Of a DNA stretch of 64,000 nucleotides, positions 8,979 to 16,820 are shown piece by piece. The notes beneath the pieces are model-generated. The model saw only the letters and a list, made by a program, of their open reading frames with translations. It made no database searches and was not told the DNA's origin. Each line of letters opens with the position of its first letter. Positions within the stretch are counted from its first letter, which is position 1. The DNA is from Sungkyunkwania multivorans (lineage in GTDB: Bacteria > Bacteroidota > Bacteroidia > Flavobacteriales > Flavobacteriaceae): NCBI RefSeq assembly GCF_042675645.1, contig NZ_JBHTJH010000010.1, positions 62,001 through 126,000 of the forward strand, read 5' to 3'. A program made the translations under genes and the position numbers.

Positions 8979-10307
8979 TTAAAGTAACTTCCGTAGTTTA
9001 AAGTCAAATCGGAGTTCTTTCCCATTGCGTTCCACGATTAACCTAATATTCTTTCCATCCCTATTGGACAACATTCCTATGACTTCTTGAAGCTCATAAC
9101 TATCCACTCCCTTGCCATTGATACTCACCAAAATATCTCCTTTTTTTAGCCCAGAAGCTTCGGCTGGAGATCCTTCTCGCACCTCAGCGATCTCGAAAGC
9201 CGGCACCAGTGCCATCTTGTAGATATCACTAAGCACGATCTCTATGGAAGAGTCGTCCTTTCTTTTGACGCCGCCATATTGGGCGTCTAGTTTCTTTACC
9301 ATGCGAGTCCCGTTATGCTGCAGTTCGATACCACTCATATTATACTCAAAAGGTTTTTTAAAAAGCCCATTTTTCTTTAAGGTCAACTGCTGATTTGGAT
9401 AATCAAGGACCAAGTCGAAGCGTTTCAAGATATCCCCACCAATACTACCATTTCGCTCTTGATAGGCATAGGCCAACTCGATATCCAAGGAGTCCGGAAA
9501 GGCCACTTTGGCATCTTTTAACTCAAAAGAACCAACTTTGAATGTCTGCAATCTACTGCGCTCCCCATAAATACTTCCGCCAAGGCCTCTACCCAAAAAG
9601 TCTCTAAAATTTCGTTCTGGCACCCTGATTCCTTTCTCTACATTCTCAAAAAGCCATACGGCATCACTACCTCCAGAGTCTATCAGTAGCTTTACAGGAA
9701 TTTCCTCATTATCATCAACCGTGACCATCGCGTCCAAATATGGCTTTTTCCCATTGAAATTTAGCGGAAAGGTCTCACACTTTTTGCAATTCTTATATTG
9801 ATAGTTATCTGGATCATAGAATTTTAGACGTTTTGTCGAATATTTTAGCTCGACGATAAAATCCTTTAAGAGATCATGTCCTATGATCCCATGTATCGGA
9901 ATTCCTAATCGCGTTGAAAAGTTGAGATTCTCGTCTAACACCACATACATTTCCTGATCGGTGCTTACGACGCCGCCGATCTTCATCGTATTGTTTTTTG
10001 AGAGTAAGGCCTCCACCGGTGCTCCAGAGCCCAAACCGCGTATCATGATCTTGCGAACATTATTTATTTGTAACGAGTCATTTTCTGTTAAGTTGAAGAG
10101 GATTGGTTTGTTAACACCCGTATCTAGAAGAAAAGTAAGCTCCACACCATTGATCTCCACTGGCAAAACGATTAAATTGCTCACCAATTTAAAGCGCAAA
10201 GAACTCTGGTCGTCATCTTTGTCTATAAAGCTAAAACTACTTTGAGCAAGCGAAAGCGAAAATGACAAAAAACATAATAGGACAAGATATTTTTTAAATA
10301 AAATCAA
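8979..10307 (-). CDS. Secreted retropepsin-like aspartic protease with PDZ domain
   Basis: A 442 aa exported protein with a signal peptide (about 1-21). It has two pepsin/retropepsin half-sites: LLDTGV with Asp62 and LLIDSGG with Asp210, each followed by the hydrophobic-hydrophobic-Gly pattern (for example IHGIIG). So a single chain carries both catalytic aspartates. A C-terminal PDZ domain (about 365-442, GSPAEASGLKKGDILVSING) probably binds substrate C-termini. This is a recurring Bacteroidota family with no well-defined substrate. It is probably periplasmic and probably a single-gene unit. Confidence 0.88.
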   Translation of the reverse strand: MILFKKYLVLLCFLSFSLSLAQSSFSFIDKDDDQSSLRFKLVSNLIVLPVEINGVELTFLLDTGVNKPILFNLTENDSLQINNVRKIMIRGLGSGAPVEALLSKNNTMKIGGVVSTDQEMYVVLDENLNFSTRLGIPIHGIIGHDLLKDFIVELKYSTKRLKFYDPDNYQYKNCKKCETFPLNFNGKKPYLDAMVTVDDNEEIPVKLLIDSGGSDAVWLFENVEKGIRVPERNFRDFLGRGLGGSIYGERSRLQTFKVGSFELKDAKVAFPDSLDIELAYAYQERNGSIGGDILKRFDLVLDYPNQQLTLKKNGLFKKPFEYNMSGIELQHNGTRMVKKLDAQYGGVKRKDDSSIEIVLSDIYKMALVPAFEIAEVREGSPAEASGLKKGDILVSINGKGVDSYELQEVIGMLSNRDGKNIRLIVERNGKELRFDFKLRKLL

Positions 10308-10456
10308 TCTTATTTTGTTTTGAGGGTATTTACTAAGTTATGGAATAGCAAGACCAAATAACAATTATTTAACATTATTTAACTGGGCATGAAGCTTGTA
10401 GCATGTGCGAGTTTTTCAAATATATTTCGCAACTTTGCGCCATTAAATTATAGACC

Positions 10457-11647
10457 ATGCCAGCAATTTCTCTCAAGGGAAAAAATATGCCGGAATCACC
10501 GATAAGAAAATTGGTTCCGTTTGCCGAAGATGCCAAAAAAAGAGGGCATAAAGTGTATCATTTGAATATCGGCCAGCCAGATATTCATACGCCCCAAGTG
10601 GCACTAGATGCCATTAAGAACAATACTTTAGAGGTTTTAGCATATAGCAGATCGGAGGGCTCTGAAGAATATCGTACCAAAATCGCCGCTTATTATCATA
10701 GGAATGATATTCAGGTCAAATATGATGACATTATAGTTACCACTGGTGGTAGCGAGGCCCTGCTCTTTGCAATAGGAAGTATCACCGATCCGGGAGACGA
10801 GGTGATCATCCCAGAACCGTTCTACGCCAATTACAATGGTTTCGCAACAGCGTCGGGAGTTACAGTGGTTCCTGTGGTGTCGAAAATCGAAAACAATTTT
10901 GCACTTCCCCCTATCGAGGAATTTGAAAAGTTGATCTCTCCAAAGACCAAGGCCATTCTCATTTGCAATCCTGGGAATCCCACTGGATATCTATATTCTA
11001 AGGACGAGATCAAGAAATTGGCTGCAATCGTTAAAAAACACGATCTTTTCTTGATCGCCGATGAGGTTTATCGAGAATTCGCTTATGATGGTGAAGACCA
11101 TTATTCGGTGATGCAGGAGCCCGGACTTGAGCAGTACGCCATTATGATCGATTCCGTATCAAAGCGATATAGCATGTGTGGTGCTAGAATAGGTTGCATC
11201 GTATCCAAAAACAAAGAAGTTATTGGTACGGCATTAAAATTTGCACAAGCTAGACTAAGTCCGCCAACCTTTGCTCAGATGGCAAGCGAAGCAGCTTTAG
11301 ATACCCCACAAAGTTATTTTGACGCCGTCATTGAAGAATATGTAGAGCGAAGAAATACATTGGTCGCTGAATTAGAAAAAATTGATGGGGTGCGTGTTGC
11401 CAAACCAAAAGGCGCCTTTTATTGCATCGCAGAACTTCCCGTTGCCGACGCAGATGATTTCGCACGTTGGCTCTTAGAAGAATTTCATCTGAATGGTGAA
11501 ACGATCATGGTAGCCCCCGCAGCAGGATTTTACTCCACCAAGGGAATAGGGCTCGATCAAGTGCGTATCGCCTATGTACTGAAAAAAGAAGACCTCGTGC
11601 GTTCGGTCGAAATACTAAAGTCGGCACTAGAAGCATACAAAAGCTAA
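10457..11647 (+). CDS. PLP-dependent aminotransferase, class I/II (aspartate-type)
   Basis: Cytoplasmic fold-type I aminotransferase of 396 aa. It has the substrate-loop NIGQPDIHTP, the GNPTGYLYS motif, the IADEVYREFAYDG aspartate/tyrosine, and the Schiff-base lysine Lys236 in SVSKRYSMCGARIG. It resembles bacterial aspartate or aromatic aminotransferases, but the amino acid used cannot be told from sequence. It ends 1 base before the murB start, so the two are co-transcribed. Confidence 0.92.
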   Translation: MPAISLKGKNMPESPIRKLVPFAEDAKKRGHKVYHLNIGQPDIHTPQVALDAIKNNTLEVLAYSRSEGSEEYRTKIAAYYHRNDIQVKYDDIIVTTGGSEALLFAIGSITDPGDEVIIPEPFYANYNGFATASGVTVVPVVSKIENNFALPPIEEFEKLISPKTKAILICNPGNPTGYLYSKDEIKKLAAIVKKHDLFLIADEVYREFAYDGEDHYSVMQEPGLEQYAIMIDSVSKRYSMCGARIGCIVSKNKEVIGTALKFAQARLSPPTFAQMASEAALDTPQSYFDAVIEEYVERRNTLVAELEKIDGVRVAKPKGAFYCIAELPVADADDFARWLLEEFHLNGETIMVAPAAGFYSTKGIGLDQVRIAYVLKKEDLVRSVEILKSALEAYKS

Positions 11648-11648
11648 A

Positions 11649-12665
11649 TTGAAAATTCAGCATAACATATCTCTAAAACCATACAATACTTTCGGAATCG
11701 ATTCGATGGCCAAGCACTTTGTATCGATCAATTCGGTGAAAGAATTGCAGCAGTTGTTGGACGATCATTCCTATCCAGAGAAATTTATCCTCGGAGGTGG
11801 CAGCAATATGTTGATGGCAAAGGATATCGATACTTTGGTGGTGCACGTCAATATTAAGGGAATCGAAAAGGTCTCCGAAACAGCTAGCGAAGTCATCATC
11901 ACCGCCAAAGCAGGTGAAAATTGGCATCAATTCGTTTTGTGGTGCTTGGAGCAAGATTACGGAGGGCTGGAGAATATGTCGTTAATTCCAGGCAATGTAG
12001 GTACAGCCCCAATTCAAAATATCGGAGCCTATGGCATTGAACTGAAGGACGTTTTCCAGTCCTGTGAAGCGATAGAGATCAGCTCTAACACCTTGAAGAC
12101 CTTTGATAGGGAAGATTGCAAGTTTGGATATCGCAATTCTATCTTTAAAAATGAAGCAAAAGGTAAATATATCATCACCTCGGTAACCTTTAGACTGACC
12201 AAGAACAACCACAAACTGAACACCTCTTACGGCGCCATTGAGACCGAATTAGCAGAGATGGGCATCGATGTGCCGAAGATCAAGGATATCTCTAATGCGG
12301 TCATAGCGATTAGACAGCGTAAGCTACCTGATCCTGCCATTTTAGGAAATAGCGGTAGTTTTTTTAAGAATCCGATCATCAAAAAGGAAGCGTTCGCAGT
12401 GCTTCAGCAAAAATATCCAGACATCCCTCACTATGTGGTTTCAAATGATGAGATCAAGGTTCCTGCGGGCTGGCTTATTGAAGAAGCTGGATTTAAAGGA
12501 AAACGTTTTGGAGATGCAGGAGTTCATAAGAATCAAGCTTTGGTTCTCGTAAATCATGGTAATGCCACAGGGTCAGAGTTGTGGGGCCTTGCACAAAAGA
12601 TTCAGCAATGCGTATTGGCCAGATTTGGCATCGCCATAGAGGCCGAAGTAAATGTCATCCAGTAG
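11649..12665 (+). CDS. murB: UDP-N-acetylenolpyruvoylglucosamine reductase
   Basis: FAD enzyme that makes UDP-N-acetylmuramate, the second committed step of peptidoglycan synthesis. The 338 aa chain begins with the family's N-S-L-PYNTFGI segment and has the FAD-binding LGGGSNML and GLE-MSLIPGNVGTAPIQNIGAYG blocks, the catalytic serine region GNSGSFFKNP, and a C-terminal glutamate region. The length is that of the E. coli-like type I enzymes. The start is a TTG at 11649, because no ATG comes before the conserved N-terminus, so expression may be modest. Confidence 0.95.
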   Translation: MKIQHNISLKPYNTFGIDSMAKHFVSINSVKELQQLLDDHSYPEKFILGGGSNMLMAKDIDTLVVHVNIKGIEKVSETASEVIITAKAGENWHQFVLWCLEQDYGGLENMSLIPGNVGTAPIQNIGAYGIELKDVFQSCEAIEISSNTLKTFDREDCKFGYRNSIFKNEAKGKYIITSVTFRLTKNNHKLNTSYGAIETELAEMGIDVPKIKDISNAVIAIRQRKLPDPAILGNSGSFFKNPIIKKEAFAVLQQKYPDIPHYVVSNDEIKVPAGWLIEEAGFKGKRFGDAGVHKNQALVLVNHGNATGSELWGLAQKIQQCVLARFGIAIEAEVNVIQ

Positions 12666-12671
12666 ATAAAT

Positions 12672-12701
12672 AAAAGCCCGTGCTCCCCAGCACGGGCTTT
12701 T
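12672..12701. terminator. Bidirectional terminator, murB / fasciclin gene
   Basis: A perfect 13-bp stem (12672-12684 with 12689-12701) around a CCCC loop has A and T ends, so it can stop transcription from both convergent genes. Confidence 0.9.
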
Positions 12702-12726
12702 CCCCAACTAAACTAACCTAAAACAA

Positions 12727-13296
12727 TTATTCAGGAAGAACAACTGTATCGATGACATGAATGATACCATTGCTGGCACCCACGTCTGTTTTGGTGATGG
12801 TAGAAATACCACCTGATTCGTCTGTAAGAATTACACTATCCCCGTCTAAGGAGGCGGTAAGTTTGCCTCCGCTCACGGTTTTTATAGTAAACTCTCCTTT
12901 GTTACTTTTTATTGCACTGACCACATCGCTAGCCATCACTCTACCGGAAACAACATGATAGGTCAGAATATTTGACAAGGTACCTTTGCTTTCTGGTTTT
13001 AAAAGTCCGTCCAAGGTACCTGCTGGAAGTTTAGAAAATGCTTTGTTTGTAGGTGCAAATACGGTAAAAGGGCCATCGCTTTTTAATGTTTCGACCAGAC
13101 CAGCAGCTTTAACGGCTGTCACCAATGTGCTAAAATCTTCTAAACTTGCTGCCACATCCACTATATCCGCTTGTGCCATTTCAACATCGTTGTAAGCAAG
13201 CTCTTTCGTGTTCTTTTTAGCATCATCACATTGTGCACTTCCTTGAAAACCAAATGTTAACAAAACAAGCACTGCAAAAAATTTTCCCATTTTCAT
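12727..13296 (-). CDS. Secreted fasciclin (FAS1) domain protein
   Basis: A 189 aa exported protein with a signal peptide (about 1-21, ending SAQ) and one FAS1 domain. The domain shows H1 FTVFAPTNKAFSKLP (about 78-92), YHVVSG (113-118) and H2 GASNGIIHVID near the C-terminus. FAS1 domains mediate adhesion or ligand binding. It is divergent from an ECF sigma factor plus an RskA-type anti-sigma factor. In mycobacteria SigK/RskA controls FAS1 proteins (MPT70/MPT83), so this gene is the likely target of the neighbouring pair. That link is inference from context. Confidence 0.92.
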   Translation of the reverse strand: MKMGKFFAVLVLLTFGFQGSAQCDDAKKNTKELAYNDVEMAQADIVDVAASLEDFSTLVTAVKAAGLVETLKSDGPFTVFAPTNKAFSKLPAGTLDGLLKPESKGTLSNILTYHVVSGRVMASDVVSAIKSNKGEFTIKTVSGGKLTASLDGDSVILTDESGGISTITKTDVGASNGIIHVIDTVVLPE

Positions 13297-13374
13297 GATT
13301 TTTAATGTTTTTAATTAATAATTTTGAAGTGCACTCGTTTATAGATACGGCATGCTTTTGCTAATTGGACTTCA

Positions 13375-13980
13375 ATGGCATGTCAAAAAAACGTTAAAAC
13401 TACCAATAACAGAATGGGGCAGCTATTAGAAAAACACATTATACAACTCTTAAAGGAACGCGATGACAAGGCCATATCCCTCTTGTACGACAACTATGCG
13501 GACACCTTATACGGTGTTGCGCTAAAGGTCGTAAAAGACGAAGCGCTTGCACAAGATGTTTTACAGGAGAGCCTAGTAAAGGTTTGGAAAAAATCAGAGA
13601 GCTATGACGCATCCAAAGCGAAACTTTTTACTTGGCTCTTCAGAATTACACGGAACACTGCCATCGATAAACTTAGAAGTGTCAATAATAAAGCTGATAA
13701 AGAAATCCAAATAGAAGTATCAAACGTATTTAGATTAGGCAATACGGATTACCAACCAGAACATTTAGACGTCAAGGACCACATGAATTCTCTCGAGGAA
13801 AAGTACCAAGTAGTATTGGATGCACTTTTTTTTCAGGGAATGACGCAACAGGAAGCTAGCGAAGCTTTAGACATTCCGTTAGGAACGATAAAGTCAAGAT
13901 TAAAAATTGGATTAAGAGAATTAAGAAAAGTCTATGATGTGACGACTTTATTAATATTGGTAATTGTGAATTTATTATGA
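13375..13980 (+). CDS. ECF RNA polymerase sigma factor (SigK-like)
   Basis: An alternative sigma factor of 201 aa. Region 2 (about 34-75) contains LLYDNYADTLYG and the DVLQE-LVKVW -10 recognition helix. Region 4 (about 140-190) contains the helix-turn-helix TQQEASEALDIPLGTIKSRL. A second possible start is ATG 13414, giving a protein 13 residues shorter with a more typical N-terminus. The stop overlaps the next start (ATGA), so it is translated together with its presumed anti-sigma factor. Confidence 0.92.
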   Translation: MACQKNVKTTNNRMGQLLEKHIIQLLKERDDKAISLLYDNYADTLYGVALKVVKDEALAQDVLQESLVKVWKKSESYDASKAKLFTWLFRITRNTAIDKLRSVNNKADKEIQIEVSNVFRLGNTDYQPEHLDVKDHMNSLEEKYQVVLDALFFQGMTQQEASEALDIPLGTIKSRLKIGLRELRKVYDVTTLLILVIVNLL

Positions 13981-14747
13981 AAGAAAATTTAGACATATTT
14001 CTTCAGTCTGACTTATTAGAACGATACCTTTTAGGCGACACGGATACGTTAGAAACTCAAAAGGCAGAGTCTTATATTGAAAAATATCCTGAAGTTAATA
14101 AAAGATACGTAGCGATGCAGGAAGACCTGGAGCGCTATGCGAGAGCACATGCGGTGAAAGCTCCTGCCCACATAAGAGAGGTGGTCATTGATGAAGTGAG
14201 ATCTTCACGCGCTGTTACCAAAAGGTACCCATCATGGTTCACCATTGTTGCGAGTGCCGCAGCTGTTCTATTTGCAGCTTCCACATTCTATTTCTATCAA
14301 GAAGGACGACTCCTGAAGGCAGAAAATACAGATGCTATGAAAGAGATAGCATCCTTACAAAACGAACTTAGTTCATCGGGCACATTGCTTGCCAGTGCCT
14401 ATGAAGAGCTTTCAAGACTTAGAAATCCGGAAACACAGAAATATGTGCTGCGAGGCAATCAGAGAGCAAAGAACCTGAAAACGGTAGCCTATGTAAATCC
14501 AATAGAGAAGATCTCTTTGATCAACGTAGTTGACCTGCCGAACCTTCCAGAGGACCAAGTATTTCAAATGTGGGCCGATATCGATGGTAAAATGGTGAGC
14601 CTAGGAGTGCTTGAAAAAGCAGAAAACAAATTGCTTCGAATCCCATATAATGAAAATGCGACCAGCTACAATATCACTATCGAGAGAAAAGGAGGGAATA
14701 ATCATGCTACGGTAGAGAATTTGGTCGCGAACGTAGAATTCCAATAA
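13977..14747 (+). CDS. RskA-type anti-sigma factor
   Basis: A 256 aa single-pass membrane protein. The N-terminal about 80 residues would hold the sigma factor in the cytoplasm. A membrane segment lies near 83-104 (FTIVASAAAVLFAASTFYFY), then a coiled coil (about 106-150), and an extracytoplasmic RskA domain carrying the LPNLPEDQVFQMWADIDG signature (about 188-205). There is no clear HxxxCxxC zinc motif, so it is not a ZAS-type anti-sigma factor. It overlaps the sigma gene by 4 bases and ends at a terminator hairpin. Confidence 0.9.
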   Translation: MKENLDIFLQSDLLERYLLGDTDTLETQKAESYIEKYPEVNKRYVAMQEDLERYARAHAVKAPAHIREVVIDEVRSSRAVTKRYPSWFTIVASAAAVLFAASTFYFYQEGRLLKAENTDAMKEIASLQNELSSSGTLLASAYEELSRLRNPETQKYVLRGNQRAKNLKTVAYVNPIEKISLINVVDLPNLPEDQVFQMWADIDGKMVSLGVLEKAENKLLRIPYNENATSYNITIERKGGNNHATVENLVANVEFQ

Positions 14748-14769
14748 CCATTGACATATCTTAAGTTTA

Positions 14770-14813
14770 GGCTACACAAGGTAAAATTTGTACCTTTGTA
14801 GCCTTATTTTTTT
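14770..14813 (+). terminator. Terminator of the sigma/anti-sigma operon
   Basis: GGCTACA plus AAGGTA (14770-14783, one bulged C) pairs with TACCTTTGTAGCC (14791-14803) around a 7-base loop, followed by a T-rich run. The right arm also spells TACCTTTG, a perfect -7 box, so the element could double as a promoter for the next gene. Confidence 0.7.
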
Positions 14814-14875
14814 ATATGAAATGAGCCACAAAAACATAACGGTTGTTTCTTCCGAAATGTTTATTGGCGAATTGC

Positions 14876-14896
14876 ACCTGTCTGCAGCAGGCAGGT
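14876..14896. repeat. Short GC-rich imperfect palindrome
   Basis: ACCTGTCTGCAGCAGGCAGGT: the outer ACCTG/CAGGT and inner CTGC/GCAG arms pair around the centre with two mismatches. It lies just upstream of a small gene and looks like a short dispersed palindromic element, although no identical second copy is in the window. Confidence 0.4.
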
Positions 14897-14928
14897 CTGA
14901 CCTCTATTATGCAATAAAATTCGAACAG

Positions 14929-15135
14929 ATGAAACTGTTACTCTTAACGCTAGGCCTTTTGGCATTGGCCTTTGCTGGAATCGCCATCAAGATATGGGCG
15001 AAAAAAGATGGAAAGTTTGCCGGAACCTGCGCAAGTCAAAGTCCTTTTCTCAATAAGGATGGTGAAGCATGTGGTCTTTGTGGTAAAATGCCCGACGAAC
15101 AAGACTGCAAGAACCCAGAGCTCCAGCAGCAGTAA
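14929..15135 (+). CDS. Small Cys-rich membrane-anchored protein
   Basis: A 68 aa protein with one N-terminal hydrophobic segment (about 1-20) and a hydrophilic tail with a C-x(14)-C-x2-C-x(9)-C pattern (cysteines in GTCASQ, ACGLCGK and QDCKN). The spacing suggests metal binding or disulfides. I chose the ATG at 14929. The frame stays open to 14788, but the upstream part crosses the terminator and a palindrome and reads unlike protein. The gene ends 15 bases before the glycosyltransferase. Function not known. Confidence 0.65.
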   Translation: MKLLLLTLGLLALAFAGIAIKIWAKKDGKFAGTCASQSPFLNKDGEACGLCGKMPDEQDCKNPELQQQ

Positions 15136-15150
15136 CTACTGCGGTATCAA

Positions 15151-16263
15151 ATGCTGAACGTTCTGCTTTACACTTTTCTCTTATGCGTTGGAATTCAACT
15201 CATCTACTATCTATTCATATTTGCTAGATTCTCCTTCTCCAAAGACCAAGCGCCCAAAAATGATTCCGATCTACCTATTTCTGTTATGATCTGCGCCAAG
15301 AATGAATCAGAAAATTTAAGAGAATTTATCCCCCTGATCCTTCAACAAGCGTATTCCAACTTTGAGTTGCTACTGGTAAACGATCATTCATCTGATGATT
15401 CCCTTTCAGTAATGGAAGATTTCCAAACCAAGTTTCCCGAAAAGGTGAAGGTGGTGAACGTGGAAGAGGGTCCAACCTTTCGAGGAAACAAGAAATATGC
15501 GCTCACATTGGGCATAAGAACGGCTCAACATTCATACCTGGTATTTACAGATGCAGACTGCAGGCCGATTTCCCAAAATTGGCTTTCTTGTATGGCCAGT
15601 GGCTTTTCTGAAAGTAAGGATATTGTTCTGGGCTACGGCGCCTATGAAAAGATAAAAGGCTCTTTTTTAAACAAACTTATTCGGTACGAAACTGTCCTTT
15701 CTGCAATTCAATACTTCTCTTACGCGAAGATCGGACTTCCCTATATGGGAGTAGGAAGAAATCTCGCCTATAAAAAAGAACTTTTTTATCACGCCAATGG
15801 CTTCGAAGAACATATGGAAATTATGTCGGGAGACGATGATCTTTTTATAAATCAGGTCGCAAGCAAGCAAAATGTAGCACTTCAATACCAACATAACAGT
15901 TTTACTGTATCCTTAGCTAAAAAAAGTTGGAGGGCTTGGTTCCGACAGAAGAGAAGGCATATCTCTACGGCTTACCATTATAGATTGGAACATCGCATAC
16001 TGCTCGCGCTTTTCTTTCTGAGCACATTGCTCTTTTGGGGGCTGGGAATTGCGCTGGTCATGATCTCTAAACTATGGCCTTGGGTTGCCATGGCGTTTCT
16101 GTTAAGAATGATCATTCAGTATCTCGTAATCGGTTATGGTGCGAAAAAACTAAAGGAAACGGATATATGGTGGCTAGTACCTGTTTTAGAAGTGACGCTT
16201 ATTATATTTCATTTTACTATATTTATTGTGAATAGGATTTCAACACCCACCCATTGGAAATAG
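15151..16263 (+). CDS. Glycosyltransferase family 2, membrane-bound
   Basis: A 370 aa inverting sugar transferase of the processive GT2 type. It has an N-terminal membrane anchor (about 2-22), the GT-A domain with MICAKNESENL, LLVNDHSSDDS, a TDADC metal-binding DxD, GDDDLFIN, and the acceptor-side RQKRRHIST segment (Q-x-x-R-W variant). Three C-terminal membrane helices follow. It probably builds a surface polysaccharide or glycolipid; donor and acceptor are unknown. Its end overlaps the next sigma factor gene by 10 bases. Confidence 0.9.
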   Translation: MLNVLLYTFLLCVGIQLIYYLFIFARFSFSKDQAPKNDSDLPISVMICAKNESENLREFIPLILQQAYSNFELLLVNDHSSDDSLSVMEDFQTKFPEKVKVVNVEEGPTFRGNKKYALTLGIRTAQHSYLVFTDADCRPISQNWLSCMASGFSESKDIVLGYGAYEKIKGSFLNKLIRYETVLSAIQYFSYAKIGLPYMGVGRNLAYKKELFYHANGFEEHMEIMSGDDDLFINQVASKQNVALQYQHNSFTVSLAKKSWRAWFRQKRRHISTAYHYRLEHRILLALFFLSTLLFWGLGIALVMISKLWPWVAMAFLLRMIIQYLVIGYGAKKLKETDIWWLVPVLEVTLIIFHFTIFIVNRISTPTHWK

Positions 16264-16820
16264 ACCCAGATTTATTGGCCATACAAATTGCAAAAGCAAA
16301 GGAAGGCGACCAAAAGGCTTTCAATTTTCTTCTAGATTCCTTTTGGAATGATGTTTACGGCTTTCAACTAAAACGCATCCAAAATGAAAACGATGCTGAG
16401 GATATCACCATCCAAACATTTTCTCGAGCCTTTGACAAGATCAAAACGTATGATGACCGCTACAAGTTCAAGACCTGGCTGATCACTATTTCTAAGAACC
16501 TACATGTAGACCTGGTCAGAAAACAGCGTTCCTCGCTTCATGCAGAGACAACGGACGAAGAAGAAAGAAAAGTATACCGAATACCAGATGATGCGCCAAC
16601 ACCAGAAGATAAGCTGATCACTGAACAGAACCTTTCTAAATTGCTTAGAGACATCAAACAACTAAAACCACATTATCAAGAGGTGATCAATCTAAGATAT
16701 TTTCAAGAACTCAGTTACAAGGAAATTTCCGAACATCTCAAGGAACCGATGAATAACGTGAAAGTAAAACTACTGCGAGCGAAGAAGCTATTGGCAGAAA
16801 TCATTCAGAGAAAATCATGA
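16254..16820 (+). CDS. ECF RNA polymerase sigma factor
   Basis: A second ECF sigma factor, 188 aa, with region 2 (about 15-75: AFNFLLDSFWNDVYGFQLKR, EDITIQTFSRAFDKI) and region 4 (about 125-180: YQEVINLRYFQELSYKEISEHL). There is no anti-sigma gene next to it. The only start giving a full region 2 is a TTG at 16254, inside the end of the glycosyltransferase gene. Its stop overlaps the Nramp gene start (ATGA). It belongs to the type that is common in Bacteroidota and often has no dedicated anti-sigma factor. Confidence 0.9.
   Translation: MEIDPDLLAIQIAKAKEGDQKAFNFLLDSFWNDVYGFQLKRIQNENDAEDITIQTFSRAFDKIKTYDDRYKFKTWLITISKNLHVDLVRKQRSSLHAETTDEEERKVYRIPDDAPTPEDKLITEQNLSKLLRDIKQLKPHYQEVINLRYFQELSYKEISEHLKEPMNNVKVKLLRAKKLLAEIIQRKS

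Noticed and set aside
14788..14928. Longer N-terminus for the small Cys-rich membrane protein
   Set aside because: It would read through a terminator stem and a palindrome and place about 47 odd residues before the hydrophobic start.
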